Assembly: GCA_035544835.1 (NCBI GenBank) | Contig: DASZZV010000122.1 | Span: 1-31,628, forward strand | DNA from: DASZZV01 sp035544835 | GTDB taxonomy: Bacteria > Acidobacteriota > Thermoanaerobaculia > Gp7-AA8 | DNA: 31,628 nucleotides | Direction: 5' to 3' | Shown: positions 16,769 to 25,433 of the stretch, one piece after another | Position numbering within the stretch: position 1 is the stretch's first letter | Layout of the letters: every line of letters starts with the position of its first letter | Translations under genes and position numbers: made by a program | Notes under the pieces: model-generated | Told to the model about the DNA's origin: nothing | The model's input: the letters and a program-made list of their open reading frames with translations, nothing else | The model's database searches: none

Positions 16769-17372
16769 GGCGAAGAGCGTATTGAAACAACTCGCGGTTG
16801 TCGGACAGATTCAGTTTCTTCAGCAGCCGCGCCCGGTGGGTGGCCACGGTCTTGTCGCTGATGTCGAGGCCGGCGGCAATTTCTTTGATCCGCTTTCCCC
16901 GAATGATCGACATCATGATCTCCCGCTCTCTCGGAGTAAGACTCTGCGCGGGTGGCGACGACGGAGTGACAGCGGCCCCCAGTCGCTCCGCTATGTTGCG
17001 GCCCAGGTACCGCTTGCCACCAGCGATGGTCCGGAGCGCCTCGATGAGCTCCCCGGAGTGGCTGTCTTTGGTCAGATAGCCATCGGCGCCAAGACTCAGA
17101 GCCCGCTCGACACTGGCGTAAGAGCTCGTGAAAACGAGCACCCGGATCGATGCCCTCACGGCTTTGAACTCCTTGATGAGGTCCAGGCCGTTCGTGTCGT
17201 CAAGAGCAATATCGAGAAGGATACTGTCGGCCTCCCTGGTCCGGACCTGTTCGAGAAGCTCGGCGCCGGAGGCAGCCTCGCCCGCGACCACAAAATCGGG
17301 ATGCGAAGCGAGCATCGATTTCACGCCGTAGCGAATGGCCTGGTGATCATCAGCGATGATGAGATTGATCAT
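16746..17372 (-). CDS. NarL/FixJ-family response regulator
   Basis: This 208-residue regulator has a receiver domain (Asp8/Asp9, phospho-acceptor Asp54, Lys102) and a LuxR-type helix-turn-helix (about 143-205, with LTPREREIM and ISDKTVATHRARLLKKL). It should bind DNA when phosphorylated. Its 3' end overlaps the start of the candidate selenocysteine histidine kinase by 23 nt, so the two form a two-component pair. The upstream region holds two copies of a GTAGG-type motif that may be its own target. Its C-terminal tail (LFQYALRHGLADW) closely resembles those of two PAS-LuxR proteins at 23.9 and 24.6 kb. Confidence 0.95.
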   Translation of the reverse strand: MINLIIADDHQAIRYGVKSMLASHPDFVVAGEAASGAELLEQVRTREADSILLDIALDDTNGLDLIKEFKAVRASIRVLVFTSSYASVERALSLGADGYLTKDSHSGELIEALRTIAGGKRYLGRNIAERLGAAVTPSSPPAQSLTPREREIMMSIIRGKRIKEIAAGLDISDKTVATHRARLLKKLNLSDNRELFQYALRHGLADWS

Positions 17373-17452
17373 GTCGTAACTCTCGGAGTGCTATCCAAAT
17401 AATAATAATATGTCATACGCCGCAGTTTCGGTTTTACGCCCTCTAGCGAGAA

Positions 17453-17468
17453 GTAGGAAAATTTCAAC
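17453..17468. promoter_or_regulatory. GTAGG-type motif, copy 1
   Basis: GTAGGAAAATTTCAAC lies 81-96 nt upstream of the NarL-type response regulator start. It has the GTAGG half-site and the AT-rich core of the palindrome at 24579. The second half-site is weak. Confidence 0.4.
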
Positions 17469-17523
17469 TGTTGTTACGACCGATCCCACTCAACCTTCAT
17501 GCCGATCCCGGGCGATCCCCGAG

Positions 17524-17539
17524 GTAGGATTTTGCTTAC
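17524..17539. promoter_or_regulatory. GTAGG-type motif, copy 2
   Basis: GTAGGATTTTGCTTAC has an imperfect inverted second half (CTTAC for CCTAC). It lies 152 nt upstream of the response regulator. Confidence 0.45.
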
Positions 17540-17698
17540 ACGAGCGGGACCACCGTAATCGGTTTTCGACCCGCAGCAGCCCCGCGTAGTTATCTCTCCC
17601 GACAATTGCCATAAGCGATCATTCCACGATGAACGACGGCAGCATGATGATGAATCCGATCGCGTCACGCCGGACGGCCGGCATCATTCACCACTGGG

Positions 17699-19375
17699 TC
17701 ATGCGTGCAGCTTGCGTTGCCCGGCGAGGAGACTCTTCACCGCGGCGACGAGCTCCACAGGCTCGACGGGCTTGCTCATATGCACCTGAAACCCCGCCTC
17801 GAGTGCGCGCACTCGATCCACGCTGCGTGTGTAGGCGGTAAGTGCAATCGCCGGAAGGTGAGTCGCGGGCGGCTCCTGAAGCCGTATTTTCCGGATGAGC
17901 GAATAGCCGTCTTCACCGGGCATTTCGATATCACTGATCACGATATCGGGCCGTTCGGTGGAGAGGAGTCGCAACGCAGCCGGCACGCTCTCGGCCGCCC
18001 GAACCACGGCACCCGACCGCGACAGAATCGTCGTGAGCAGCCTGCGCGAGTCGGCGTTGTCTTCGACGACAACAATGGAGATGCCGGTCAGTTCCGTATG
18101 CTGCTGGAGTGATCTCGAGGGAGGAGCCTCGACGCTCTGCGCAGCAACTCCGGAAGCGTGCGCCACCAGCAGGGGGAGACGGACGGCGAATGTCGACCCC
18201 GCACCCAGCCCGGGGCTGAAGGCCTGCACTGTTCCGCCATGCAGCTCGACGAGGTGCCGGACGATGCCCAGACCGAGCCCCAGACCTGCATGGATCCGGG
18301 TCGAGCTACCGTCGGCCTGGCTGAAGCGATCAAACACATGGGGCAGGAATTCGGGAGCGATGCCCTGCCCGGTATCGGTGACGGTGACCTCGCACTGCGA
18401 GTTGATCCGCTCGAGCCGCAGCTGCACTCTGCCGCCACGCGGCGTGAATTTGACGGCATTAGACAGAAGGTTCCACATGACCTGCTGCAGGCGGTCGCTA
18501 TCCCCCGATACGTGCGCGGCATCTGGATCGAACACGCTTTCCACGCGAACACCTTTGGCGTCGGCAGCGGGCCGAACCACCTCGATGGCGGTATTCATCA
18601 CGTCCACGAGATCGGTCGGCGACACTTCGAGCCGCAACTTGCCGGCGTTGATCCGCGAGAAGTCCAGAATGTCCTCAATGAGACGAGTCTGGGCGCGCGC
18701 GTTTCTCTCGATGGTCTCGAGTCCATCTGCAAGTAACCTCGCATCGCGCTCCATCCGGAGCAACTGAATCCAGCCGATGATACTGGTCAGCGGCGTGCGC
18801 AATTCGTGTGACACGGTGGCCAGGAACTCATCGCGGGCGCGAGTGGCCTTCTCCGCGACGTCGACGGCGCGCTGCAGCTCGGCTCGTGTCGAATCGAGCT
18901 TCGAGGCGAGCTGGGACGACTGCGCGGCGGCTTGCCGGGCCATCGTCGACTCAACCGCTGCTTGATGGGCGACCGCTTCCAAACGCATCAACGAGCCGAA
19001 CATCGGCAGCAGGGAACGGAGCAACGCGACGGCTGTTTGCTCTGGGTTCCCGCCGATCAACACGACGACTGTGCCGTCTGCCACCCCGATAGCCCGCGCA
19101 TCCAGTGGGCCGTCTGCTCCAGTCACGCTACCCTCAGCCGTCTCTCCTTCGATGGCCCGGTCGATGAGGGCCTGCCAGGAGCGCCTGCCCTGCAGAGTCT
19201 GGGGAAACCCGGCCGCCGGCAGCGACTGCCCGATCTGAGGGTCACGAACAAAGATGATCAAATCGTCCGCGCCCATCATTCGCGCCAGGGCAACCGCAGC
19301 GGTGGGACGCTGGGACAGATCCGCCAGCGCTACGGCACAGCGAAGCAAGTCCGCTATTTCTTCAGAGCCTTTCAC
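17699..19375 (-). CDS. Hybrid sensor histidine kinase with receiver domain
   Basis: This 558-residue hybrid kinase has a degenerate GAF-like or unassigned N-terminus (about 1-135), a coiled-coil linker (about 135-190), HisKA with His200 (VSHELRTPLTSII), HATPase_c (about 300-415; NLLSNAVKF, DTGQGI, GLGLGIV) and a C-terminal receiver (about 435-550; EDNADSRR, phospho-acceptor in ISDIEMPGEDGY, and SKP). No membrane helix is present, so it is probably cytosolic. It starts with GTG at 19375, 18 nt after the FIST gene stop, so the two form an operon. The FIST protein is probably the sensory input. The final receiver suggests a phosphorelay. Confidence 0.94.
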   Translation of the reverse strand: MKGSEEIADLLRCAVALADLSQRPTAAVALARMMGADDLIIFVRDPQIGQSLPAAGFPQTLQGRRSWQALIDRAIEGETAEGSVTGADGPLDARAIGVADGTVVVLIGGNPEQTAVALLRSLLPMFGSLMRLEAVAHQAAVESTMARQAAAQSSQLASKLDSTRAELQRAVDVAEKATRARDEFLATVSHELRTPLTSIIGWIQLLRMERDARLLADGLETIERNARAQTRLIEDILDFSRINAGKLRLEVSPTDLVDVMNTAIEVVRPAADAKGVRVESVFDPDAAHVSGDSDRLQQVMWNLLSNAVKFTPRGGRVQLRLERINSQCEVTVTDTGQGIAPEFLPHVFDRFSQADGSSTRIHAGLGLGLGIVRHLVELHGGTVQAFSPGLGAGSTFAVRLPLLVAHASGVAAQSVEAPPSRSLQQHTELTGISIVVVEDNADSRRLLTTILSRSGAVVRAAESVPAALRLLSTERPDIVISDIEMPGEDGYSLIRKIRLQEPPATHLPAIALTAYTRSVDRVRALEAGFQVHMSKPVEPVELVAAVKSLLAGQRKLHA

Positions 19376-19393
19376 TTTAATGCCCTGTAGTGG

Positions 19394-20560
19394 TTAGTCA
19401 GGGAGAAGCGCCACCGTCGCGGTGCAGTTGTGGAAGCCGCTGAACTGCCCCTCGGAACGGGCTATCTGGCCGTACGTGTTGCAGCCAGCATATTGCACAT
19501 CGCCCAGGGCGTGCTGCAGCGCCTCCATCTCCACACCGAACTCGCCGCCCATCCGCAACCTCGTGGCGACGCAGTCGAAGAAGAGCGCAACCTCAGGCTT
19601 AGCCTCGCCCATCTGCCCCAGGGCAGACCTGGCGGCAGTCATCGCCGCATCCACCGCCGAAGCACTGGTCGTTTTCATGATGCGCACAGTGGCTCCGGCG
19701 GGTATGTCGGAGGCGCAGCCGACGGAACCGTCAGGCAGCACGGCCAGAGGGACGCGCAGCTTGTATCCCGAACCGGTATCGATCCCCAGGACATTGTGCA
19801 GAAAGAATGGAACGGGATCAGCACGATCGAACAGCTGGCCCGTCTTCTCGGCGTGCTCTTCAAAGATCTCCACGGCCGGAGTCGCGTTCAGACTGACGAG
19901 GGTCGACCCGTTTGCCTCGGTGACACGCAGCGGCTCGCCGGCCGGTACCCACCCATGACTTACCCCCACACCAATAGGTTTGTTGGATAGGATCTCCAAC
20001 GCCACTGCCGCATCGGACACCGCTTCGGTCCCACAAAAAACGTCTGTCTTCGAGAACTGCGCGTCGTCACCAGCGCCTCCTCCGAAGAACCGATACTGGC
20101 CGAGTGTGGCCATGCTGAGCTGTTCGACGAAATCATCGGTGTACCCGGCCAGCGCGTCGGCCAGAACCAGCGCCGCGCGATGCGGGAATTGGTTCGTTTT
20201 CAATCCCTGAAACGAGCTGGCAATCTCCTCGGCGGCGGCGTGACGATCCTCACGAAGATTCCGCCCGAGAGCAGCCGTAAACCGCATGGAATTCGAACGG
20301 ATTCCTACTGCTGACGCCGATCCTTCCCCCCGCTCGCGGCTGACGAACTCCCCGGCGGAAGAACAACCGACGAGCACACTCGGGCTGCAACTCTCGTGGA
20401 TGGCCTGCAACAGGAGGCCGTAGTCGTATCGGGATGAGGCGAAGAGTATTACTGCATGGGGTGGCTTGTTCGACAACCCGCTCAAAAGTTTTTCGCCGAG
20501 CGCTTTTCCAGCTGTGGCACTGCTTGTTTCATTGGTAAAGACGACGGCTGACTCGGTCAT
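19394..20560 (-). CDS. FIST domain sensory protein
   Basis: This 388-residue protein has FIST_N (about 30-220) and FIST_C (about 225-370) domains, with features such as VGCSSAGEF, FGGGAGDD, IGVGVSHGW and AGCNTYGQI. FIST domains are intracellular sensors thought to bind small ligands such as amino acids, and are often encoded beside histidine kinases or GGDEF proteins. No membrane segment or signal peptide is seen. The ATG at 20560 has AAAGGGG upstream. It is the first gene of an operon with the hybrid kinase 18 nt downstream. Confidence 0.95.
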   Translation of the reverse strand: MTESAVVFTNETSSATAGKALGEKLLSGLSNKPPHAVILFASSRYDYGLLLQAIHESCSPSVLVGCSSAGEFVSRERGEGSASAVGIRSNSMRFTAALGRNLREDRHAAAEEIASSFQGLKTNQFPHRAALVLADALAGYTDDFVEQLSMATLGQYRFFGGGAGDDAQFSKTDVFCGTEAVSDAAVALEILSNKPIGVGVSHGWVPAGEPLRVTEANGSTLVSLNATPAVEIFEEHAEKTGQLFDRADPVPFFLHNVLGIDTGSGYKLRVPLAVLPDGSVGCASDIPAGATVRIMKTTSASAVDAAMTAARSALGQMGEAKPEVALFFDCVATRLRMGGEFGVEMEALQHALGDVQYAGCNTYGQIARSEGQFSGFHNCTATVALLPD

Positions 20561-20689
20561 GGTGGTATGCCCCTTCGAAAGCGGCTCAAGGATATGGCGC
20601 GATCTCGTCTGGCCTCAAATTCAAACGACTGCAAAGATCGATCCGAGGGGTTTGGTCCTGGCAGCGGCGTCGCAGGCACTCCGAGCACA

Positions 20690-21478
20690 TTATCTTTCGA
20701 ACGTGAGTGACGCCCACAAGCTCTCCCAGTCGACATTCGTTCCCGCCGGCGCGGCAACCATCTGGACCGACTTTACGAGCCACACACCTCCGCGCGGCAG
20801 ATCGAAGGACACCCGCCCATTCCGATCGGAACGGGCCTTGAGTCGCCTGGCCGGATCCAGCTGCGGAATGGCCGTGATCAGTGCGCCAGCCAGCGGCTTG
20901 CCTTCAAATATGGCGCGCACGACCAGCCGGCTGCTGCTCTGCGGATTCGTTTCCGGAATCAACTCATAACGGTAGCCGAAGGGGCGATCGAAACCCTTGC
21001 CCGGCCCCCCGCCGGCCTGCACGAAGGCCTTCGCAAAGCGATAGAAACGCTCGCGGTCGGGTTTCTGCGACTCGCCGCGCTGCAGACGCAAGGCGATGAT
21101 CGGCTCCAGCCCTTCGGCGCGCAGAAACTCTTCGAACCTGGCCGCCGGAAGCTGGACTGGATACGCCTTGCTGCGATACCCAATGACGGACAGACCGGGA
21201 TTGTCGACCCGGAGATAGCCGGCGGGGTCCTCGTTCTCGTATCCATTGACAGGGCGCTCCCCCTTGCCATCACGCACGGTGAAGGTGTCAACGAGTTGAA
21301 CGCTCCGCGGAACGGGGTCTCCGACGAAGTCCTGCCCCACGCGCAGGCTGGCCGTGAGACTCTCGCCGACCTTCGGCCGGAAGGTCGATGGCTCGATCCA
21401 GAAGTCGTGAGCATAGCCGCTCGTAGTGATCAGCAAAGCGAAGGCGCAGGCGAGTCGAATGGGGAATCTCGGCATCAT
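20690..21478 (-). CDS. Secreted DUF4198-like protein
   Basis: This 262-residue protein has a signal peptide (about 1-23, ending SGYA) and begins its mature part HDFWIEP, the hallmark of DUF4198. The N-terminal half resembles periplasmic metal-handling DUF4198 proteins. The C-terminal part (VRAIFEGKPLAGALITAIPQ to DRNGRVSFDLPRGGVWLVKSVQM) looks like an Ig or transthyretin-like domain typical of this family. Some members are linked to nickel or cobalt uptake, but no transporter is adjacent, so the role here is unknown. The start lies 7 nt past the stop of the di-haem cytochrome gene, so the two are co-transcribed and probably act together in the periplasm. Confidence 0.85.
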   Translation of the reverse strand: MMPRFPIRLACAFALLITTSGYAHDFWIEPSTFRPKVGESLTASLRVGQDFVGDPVPRSVQLVDTFTVRDGKGERPVNGYENEDPAGYLRVDNPGLSVIGYRSKAYPVQLPAARFEEFLRAEGLEPIIALRLQRGESQKPDRERFYRFAKAFVQAGGGPGKGFDRPFGYRYELIPETNPQSSSRLVVRAIFEGKPLAGALITAIPQLDPARRLKARSDRNGRVSFDLPRGGVWLVKSVQMVAAPAGTNVDWESLWASLTFER

Positions 21479-21485
21479 CTCTAAC

Positions 21486-23120
21486 CTATTTGCGCTTCAT
21501 TCCGCTGATCGAATTGCTCGTGTCGAGGCTTCGCAAAAATTCGATCAGGTCCGCGCGCTTCCTCCGGTCACTGATGTAAATCGGGTGAGGAGCATTCGCT
21601 CCGCGCTTCGAATCGAACAGAGCATCCATGCTCGGCACAGAGTTGTCGTGCAGAAAGACAGGTTTCCGTGACAGATCGAGCAAAAGCGGCAAGGCCAGTC
21701 CACGTTTCTCGCCTCGGAGGCTTGCGTTCACGACCGCCATCTTGTCGTCAAAGATCGATCCGGGTGTGTTCATGACGGGATTGAGTGGTGGCTCGCGCTG
21801 GGCCAGCACAACCGGACGATCACCAGGGAAGACTTGCGCCATCGGCAGAATGACAGCGGGTACAGGCCGTCCCTGATCGACGTTGTGGCAACCGGTGCAA
21901 CCGGAGGTGCGGAACACCTCACGTCCTCGCATTGCAGATTTGGCGTCCACTCTCGCTCCGGCCGGAGCATCGAGATGCGCGAGGTAGGCATTGAGATCGA
22001 GCAGCTTCCTGTTGTCGACGCGAACTCCCAGCGGGGCTTCTTCACTTCCCGGATTCGGATCCGCACTAGCCGTCACGAACGGATAGCCGGTTACTCCCGT
22101 CTCGGCGAGAATCCTGACGTAGTCGTCGGCGATCTCGTCGCCGGCCGCTCCGCCCAGTTTGTGGAGAAAAGCCCGGCCACCCGGAGACGTCAGGTTGGTC
22201 TGATCGAACAGGCTGGTGTAAACGAGATTGCTGAAGTTATCGAGCTTGGCAAGCGCTCCCTCACTTCCGTAGGGAGCGGCAAGATCCTGACGGAACAGCG
22301 GTGTGTTGTGCATCGGGTCGCCGTTGCCATCGAACGAGTCATCGAACATACCGACCGGGTAGTACTTGGGATTGGACAGGTAGGCATCGACCTCTGCTTC
22401 AGTCGACTTCTCGGTGAGCCCCGTTGGAGCGCGTCCCAGGGTCTTGCCCTTGTTCGCTTTCAGCGAGAGTTGAAGAACCGGGTAGAGGGCTCGAGAGTTG
22501 GAGGCAGTAGCAAAGATCGCCCCGAGATTTAGATTGTGATTGGCTCGCCCATCGAGCCGATGACCGATCGAGCCCCCACCAGAGGCGGTGAAGCCGGCTC
22601 CATCGGTGATGGTGTGACAAAGTGCGCAGCTCGCTCCGGCCTTGTCACCCTTCATGACATCGAGCACGCCGTCATGGTTGGTGTCTTTGACTGGCATACC
22701 GATGATGGCGTTGGCATTGAGCAGGGCAACCGTGACTTTAGGATCGTTGAGCAGCGACGACGACTTTCCGGTCGGATCCTTCTTGAGCTGCTTGACCAGA
22801 ATCCCGACCGTGCCGGGATCGATTGCATCGAGATCAACCTGCACGCCGAGCCCCAACGCCTGCAGGGGTGTCACCTTCGCGGCGACCATGCCCTGGGGCA
22901 GTCGAACGGCGTCGGTCCAGAAACGCTCGTTGCCGAAGGTCTCGAAACGAAACACCTCTTTCCCCGACACCGCTTCACCATCCTGCCGGGGCGCCGGTGT
23001 CCCCTGATCGGCAGGGCCATCGGACGCGGGCATCATCATCTTTTTGTGAGCTCCCGTCATCGGCAACGAGATCAGGACTGTCAAAGTGACTAGCAGAATT
23101 CCGAGAAACACTCTCTTCAT
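21486..23120 (-). CDS. Secreted di-haem c-type cytochrome
   Basis: The product has 544 residues with a signal peptide (MKRVFLGILLVTLTVLISLP). It has two haem c attachment motifs, CALCH (165-169) and CTGCH (408-412), each followed by features of a cytochrome c fold. The layout recalls di-haem peroxidase or thiosulfate/sulfite-related cytochromes, but no diagnostic family motif was identified, so only electron transfer or oxidoreductase activity in the periplasm is claimed. The ATG at 23120 has GGGAG nearby. An upstream in-frame start would add 19 residues without a signal sequence. It leads the operon with the DUF4198 gene and has a GTAGG-type motif about 110 nt upstream. Confidence 0.88.
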   Translation of the reverse strand: MKRVFLGILLVTLTVLISLPMTGAHKKMMMPASDGPADQGTPAPRQDGEAVSGKEVFRFETFGNERFWTDAVRLPQGMVAAKVTPLQALGLGVQVDLDAIDPGTVGILVKQLKKDPTGKSSSLLNDPKVTVALLNANAIIGMPVKDTNHDGVLDVMKGDKAGASCALCHTITDGAGFTASGGGSIGHRLDGRANHNLNLGAIFATASNSRALYPVLQLSLKANKGKTLGRAPTGLTEKSTEAEVDAYLSNPKYYPVGMFDDSFDGNGDPMHNTPLFRQDLAAPYGSEGALAKLDNFSNLVYTSLFDQTNLTSPGGRAFLHKLGGAAGDEIADDYVRILAETGVTGYPFVTASADPNPGSEEAPLGVRVDNRKLLDLNAYLAHLDAPAGARVDAKSAMRGREVFRTSGCTGCHNVDQGRPVPAVILPMAQVFPGDRPVVLAQREPPLNPVMNTPGSIFDDKMAVVNASLRGEKRGLALPLLLDLSRKPVFLHDNSVPSMDALFDSKRGANAPHPIYISDRRKRADLIEFLRSLDTSNSISGMKRK

Positions 23121-23229
23121 GTTGCACTCCCTTTCTGAAACGACGAATCGTGGTGATGGATGGTCACAGCGGTTCAAGTGGTTGACGTCTTGCGCTGCAA
23201 GAGGCGGGCGAGTTGAGGCCCCGGTTGAC

Positions 23230-23245
23230 GTAGGATTTCTCTCAC
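23230..23245. promoter_or_regulatory. GTAGG-type motif, copy 3
   Basis: GTAGGATTTCTCTCAC lies 110 nt upstream of the cytochrome start. The second half-site CTCAC is a partial match to CCTAC. Confidence 0.4.
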
Positions 23246-23370
23246 CCGCTCAGAATTCTGAAATCGCGGGGCCTCTCCGGCGAGGAGCACAAGCAACCGA
23301 GGGTAGCGAGCCAACCGGTTTGAATCGCGGGCCAACGGCGGCTCGAGCCCGAGCTTCAGCGGAGGGGGAT

Positions 23371-23386
23371 GTAGGATTTTTCCGAA
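23371..23386. promoter_or_regulatory. GTAGG-type motif, copy 4
   Basis: GTAGGATTTTTCCGAA lies about 106 nt upstream of the response regulator at 23492. The first half-site and AT core match, and the second half-site is poor. Confidence 0.4.
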
Positions 23387-23491
23387 CTCCCCGTGGCTCG
23401 TCGGAAAGGAAGGGGCGGTGGCGCGTTAGAATCGAGAGATGCCCAGCCACTGCGATGATGATGCAGATGCTGGGCGAAGAGAAGATCCACT

Positions 23492-23869
23492 TTGTCTCTC
23501 CAGACTAGCCGCTACGCGTTGATCGTGGACGACGACGAGTCGATCCGAGGACTAATCCGCACGCTACTGCAACTCGAGAAGTTCGAGGTTGACGAAGCAT
23601 CGAGTGGGAACGAGGCGATCGGTCGACTGCGGATGAGGCATTACGACGTGATCGTCCTCGATCTGATGATGGCCCTGGGCAGCGGGTTCGACGTACTGGA
23701 GGCCTCGGAGGCGGAGCGGCCAGGGGAGAAGTTTGTGATCGTCGTCTCGGCGACCTCGCAGGCGGCGATCGATAAGATCGAAGGCGCTCAGATCGTCGCA
23801 AAGATCCGCAAGCCGTTCGATATCGAAGAGCTACTCAGCGCAGTCCGGCAATGCACTCAACATCGATAG
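23492..23869 (+). CDS. Single-domain response regulator
   Basis: This 125-residue lone receiver has Asp13/Asp14, phospho-acceptor Asp57 (VLDLMM), a Ser/Thr pair in VSATS and Lys107 (IRKPFDIEELL). The usual Pro after the DLMM stretch is Ala. No output domain is present. The only credible start is TTG at 23492, because two in-frame TGA codons lie upstream and GAAGAGAAG precedes it. The next gene, a PAS-LuxR regulator, is convergent, 45 nt away. No partner kinase is adjacent. Confidence 0.9.
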   Translation: MSLQTSRYALIVDDDESIRGLIRTLLQLEKFEVDEASSGNEAIGRLRMRHYDVIVLDLMMALGSGFDVLEASEAERPGEKFVIVVSATSQAAIDKIEGAQIVAKIRKPFDIEELLSAVRQCTQHR

Positions 23870-23914
23870 GAATCAGCCGGCCGACTGACAGCCAAAACCG
23901 CCTCCTCCACGGCA

Positions 23915-24520
23915 TCAGGCGCGCCAGTCGAGAAGCTTGTGGGCCACGCCGTAGCGAAACAGATCGTGGTTGCTCTGGAGCTTCAGTTTCTTGAACATCC
24001 TCAACCGATGGGTGCAGACAGTCTTCTCGCTGATGTCGAGCCTCAGGGCGATCTCCTTGATTCTTTTTCCGGCCAGAATCATCGTCATGGTCTCGCGTTC
24101 ACGCGGACTCAACACGTCTTCGAGAGTATCCGGAGCCGCACATGATTTCTCCACCGGCCGCGCGACGGTTGTGATGAAAGCGTTCCCCTCGACGAATGAG
24201 GTGAACACCGAAGCCTGCAGACGGCAGGTGGAGTCATCCTGCCGGCGCGCGTCGAAGTCGTAAGCGGACGGCGCCGGCCCCCCGCTGACCCGGAGGCGGC
24301 CGAACTCCATCAGCCGCGGCGCCTCCTGGGGCGATACAAGGCTCTCGACTGGAAGCCGAATCAGAAGCCTCGCGCTCCGATAACCAAGCAGCTCGGCATA
24401 CGCAGGATTCGCATACGTCACCATGCCTTCGGACTCCACGAGAATCCCCACAGTCGCTTGGTCGACAAGATGAGCGACTAGATTCGTCAAGCCGCTGTAC
24501 TCCGCAATATTGCTCTGCAT
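23915..24520 (-). CDS. PAS-LuxR one-component regulator (A)
   Basis: This 201-residue protein has an N-terminal PAS domain (about 8-115, GILVESEGMVTYANPAYAEL) and a C-terminal LuxR-type helix-turn-helix (about 135-195, LSPRERETM and ISEKTVCTHRLRMFKKL). There is no receiver domain, so it probably senses a ligand or redox signal itself. The ATG at 24520 follows AGAAGGGA closely. A TTG 10 codons upstream is less likely. A perfect GTAGG-N6-CCTAC palindrome lies 59-74 nt upstream. It is a paralogue of the next gene, and the HTH tail also resembles that of the NarL regulator at 16746. Confidence 0.92.
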   Translation of the reverse strand: MQSNIAEYSGLTNLVAHLVDQATVGILVESEGMVTYANPAYAELLGYRSARLLIRLPVESLVSPQEAPRLMEFGRLRVSGGPAPSAYDFDARRQDDSTCRLQASVFTSFVEGNAFITTVARPVEKSCAAPDTLEDVLSPRERETMTMILAGKRIKEIALRLDISEKTVCTHRLRMFKKLKLQSNHDLFRYGVAHKLLDWRA

Positions 24521-24578
24521 GGTTCCCTTCTGGGAGGAACCTACCTGCAAGACACGGGCTAGGGAATGCTGGCCATTC

Positions 24579-24594
24579 GTAGGGATTTTCCTAC
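24579..24594. promoter_or_regulatory. GTAGG-type motif, copy 5 (perfect palindrome)
   Basis: GTAGGGATTTTCCTAC has exact inverted half-sites GTAGG/CCTAC around a 6-nt core. It lies 59-74 nt upstream of PAS-LuxR regulator A, a suitable place for activation by a LuxR-type dimer. Confidence 0.6.
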
Positions 24595-24641
24595 AATCGT
24601 CCCCTAGGGTCAGGACTATCTTGAGCCGCGGTCGGTGCCTG

Positions 24642-25316
24642 TCATTTCCAGTCGATCAACCCGTGCTGGAGCGCGTATTGGAAAAGTTGCTTGCTGTTGA
24701 GCAGGTTCATCTTCTTCATCATCCTGGCCCGGTGGGTGGCCACCGTCTTCTCACTGAGCCCGAGCGTGAAGGCGATCTCCTTCGTCCGCGAGCCTTGCAG
24801 AATCATCTCCATTACCTCGAGCTCGCGGGCAGTCAGCTTCAGATGAACGCCGGGCAGCGGGGAAAGATCGAACATTGGCTCACCGGCGCGATCGTGAGCC
24901 GTTGGGTGCTCCAGCACCGGCCTCACGACAGTCGTAATGAGAAGGCAATCGGCCACGGTGCATGTGGAGATCGAGGCGTCCAGGCGGACCTTTCCCCCGT
25001 CTTTCCGCCGAGCGAGGAACTCGTAGCGGCCAGGCGCCTCCTTTCCCTCGGATCTTCGTCGTCCGAAATCGAGGAGCCTGGGCAGATCTTCCTCTGCAGC
25101 GATGTCCGAGAGATGCCGATCGAGTAGCTCAGCGGGGCGCCGATATGCGAGAAGGGACGAAAAGGCCCAGTTAATGTAGACGACCCTCTCACCTGACTCG
25201 ACCAGCAGCCCCTCCGACAAGTCGTCGACCACTGTGTGCAGCAAACACAAGTCCGACCTCTTCGATCGCAACTTGCTGGTGGTGCGTGTTTTGGCGGTGC
25301 GTTTTGTCCTGTTCAT
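24642..25316 (-). CDS. PAS-LuxR one-component regulator (B)
   Basis: This 224-residue protein has a basic N-terminus, a PAS domain (about 28-130, GLLVESGERVVYINWAFSSL) and a C-terminal LuxR-type helix-turn-helix (about 155-220, LTARELEVMEM and LSEKTVATHRARMMKKM). The tail QLFQYALQHGLIDW nearly matches the tails of regulator A and of the NarL regulator at 16746. No receiver domain is present. It is 121 nt upstream of regulator A on the same strand, and the two probably arose by duplication. No GTAGG-type motif was found in front of this gene. Confidence 0.93.
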   Translation of the reverse strand: MNRTKRTAKTRTTSKLRSKRSDLCLLHTVVDDLSEGLLVESGERVVYINWAFSSLLAYRRPAELLDRHLSDIAAEEDLPRLLDFGRRRSEGKEAPGRYEFLARRKDGGKVRLDASISTCTVADCLLITTVVRPVLEHPTAHDRAGEPMFDLSPLPGVHLKLTARELEVMEMILQGSRTKEIAFTLGLSEKTVATHRARMMKKMNLLNSKQLFQYALQHGLIDWK

Positions 25317-25433
25317 TAGTTATTGCAGCAACTACGAAGTAAATGGCGGAACGGATTTATTTGCAGTAACGATCTACACACCAGGCGGATTAAGGGAAGA
25401 CCCCGGCCGGTGACGCCCACCAATCAGAAATGA

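Larger units (their letters stand above)
17373..17698. other. Regulatory intergenic region upstream of the RR/kinase operon
   Basis: No convincing gene is seen in these 326 nt. The short frames in it show no family features. It carries an AT-rich run (17396-17412) that on the minus strand gives TATTATTATTATTT, a possible -10 zone 25-40 nt before the response regulator. It also has two copies of the GTAGG-type motif at 17453-17468 and 17524-17539. Confidence 0.5.
23121..23491. other. Divergent intergenic region, cytochrome operon / response regulator
   Basis: The 371 nt contain two GTAGG-type motifs (23230-23245 and 23371-23386). They also contain a minus-strand frame (23250-23450) reading RGVRKNPTSPSAEARARAAV and similar, which looks like a repeat-derived false gene. 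Both genes diverge from here, so promoters for each should lie inside. Confidence 0.5.

Noticed and set aside
17400..17698. A tRNA-Sec or other structured RNA gene
   Set aside because: No acceptor stem, UCA anticodon loop or TTCGA arm could be assembled. No tRNA was found elsewhere in the window either.
20561..20689. A sigma-54 promoter upstream of the FIST gene
   Set aside because: A TGGCAG..TCGCA string exists but on the wrong strand and with a poor match to TGGCAC-N5-TTGC.
23250..23450. Minus-strand frame with RGVRKNPTSPSAEARARAAV
   Set aside because: Composition and style match translated intergenic repeats seen in related genomes (recalled), with no fold or partner gene.
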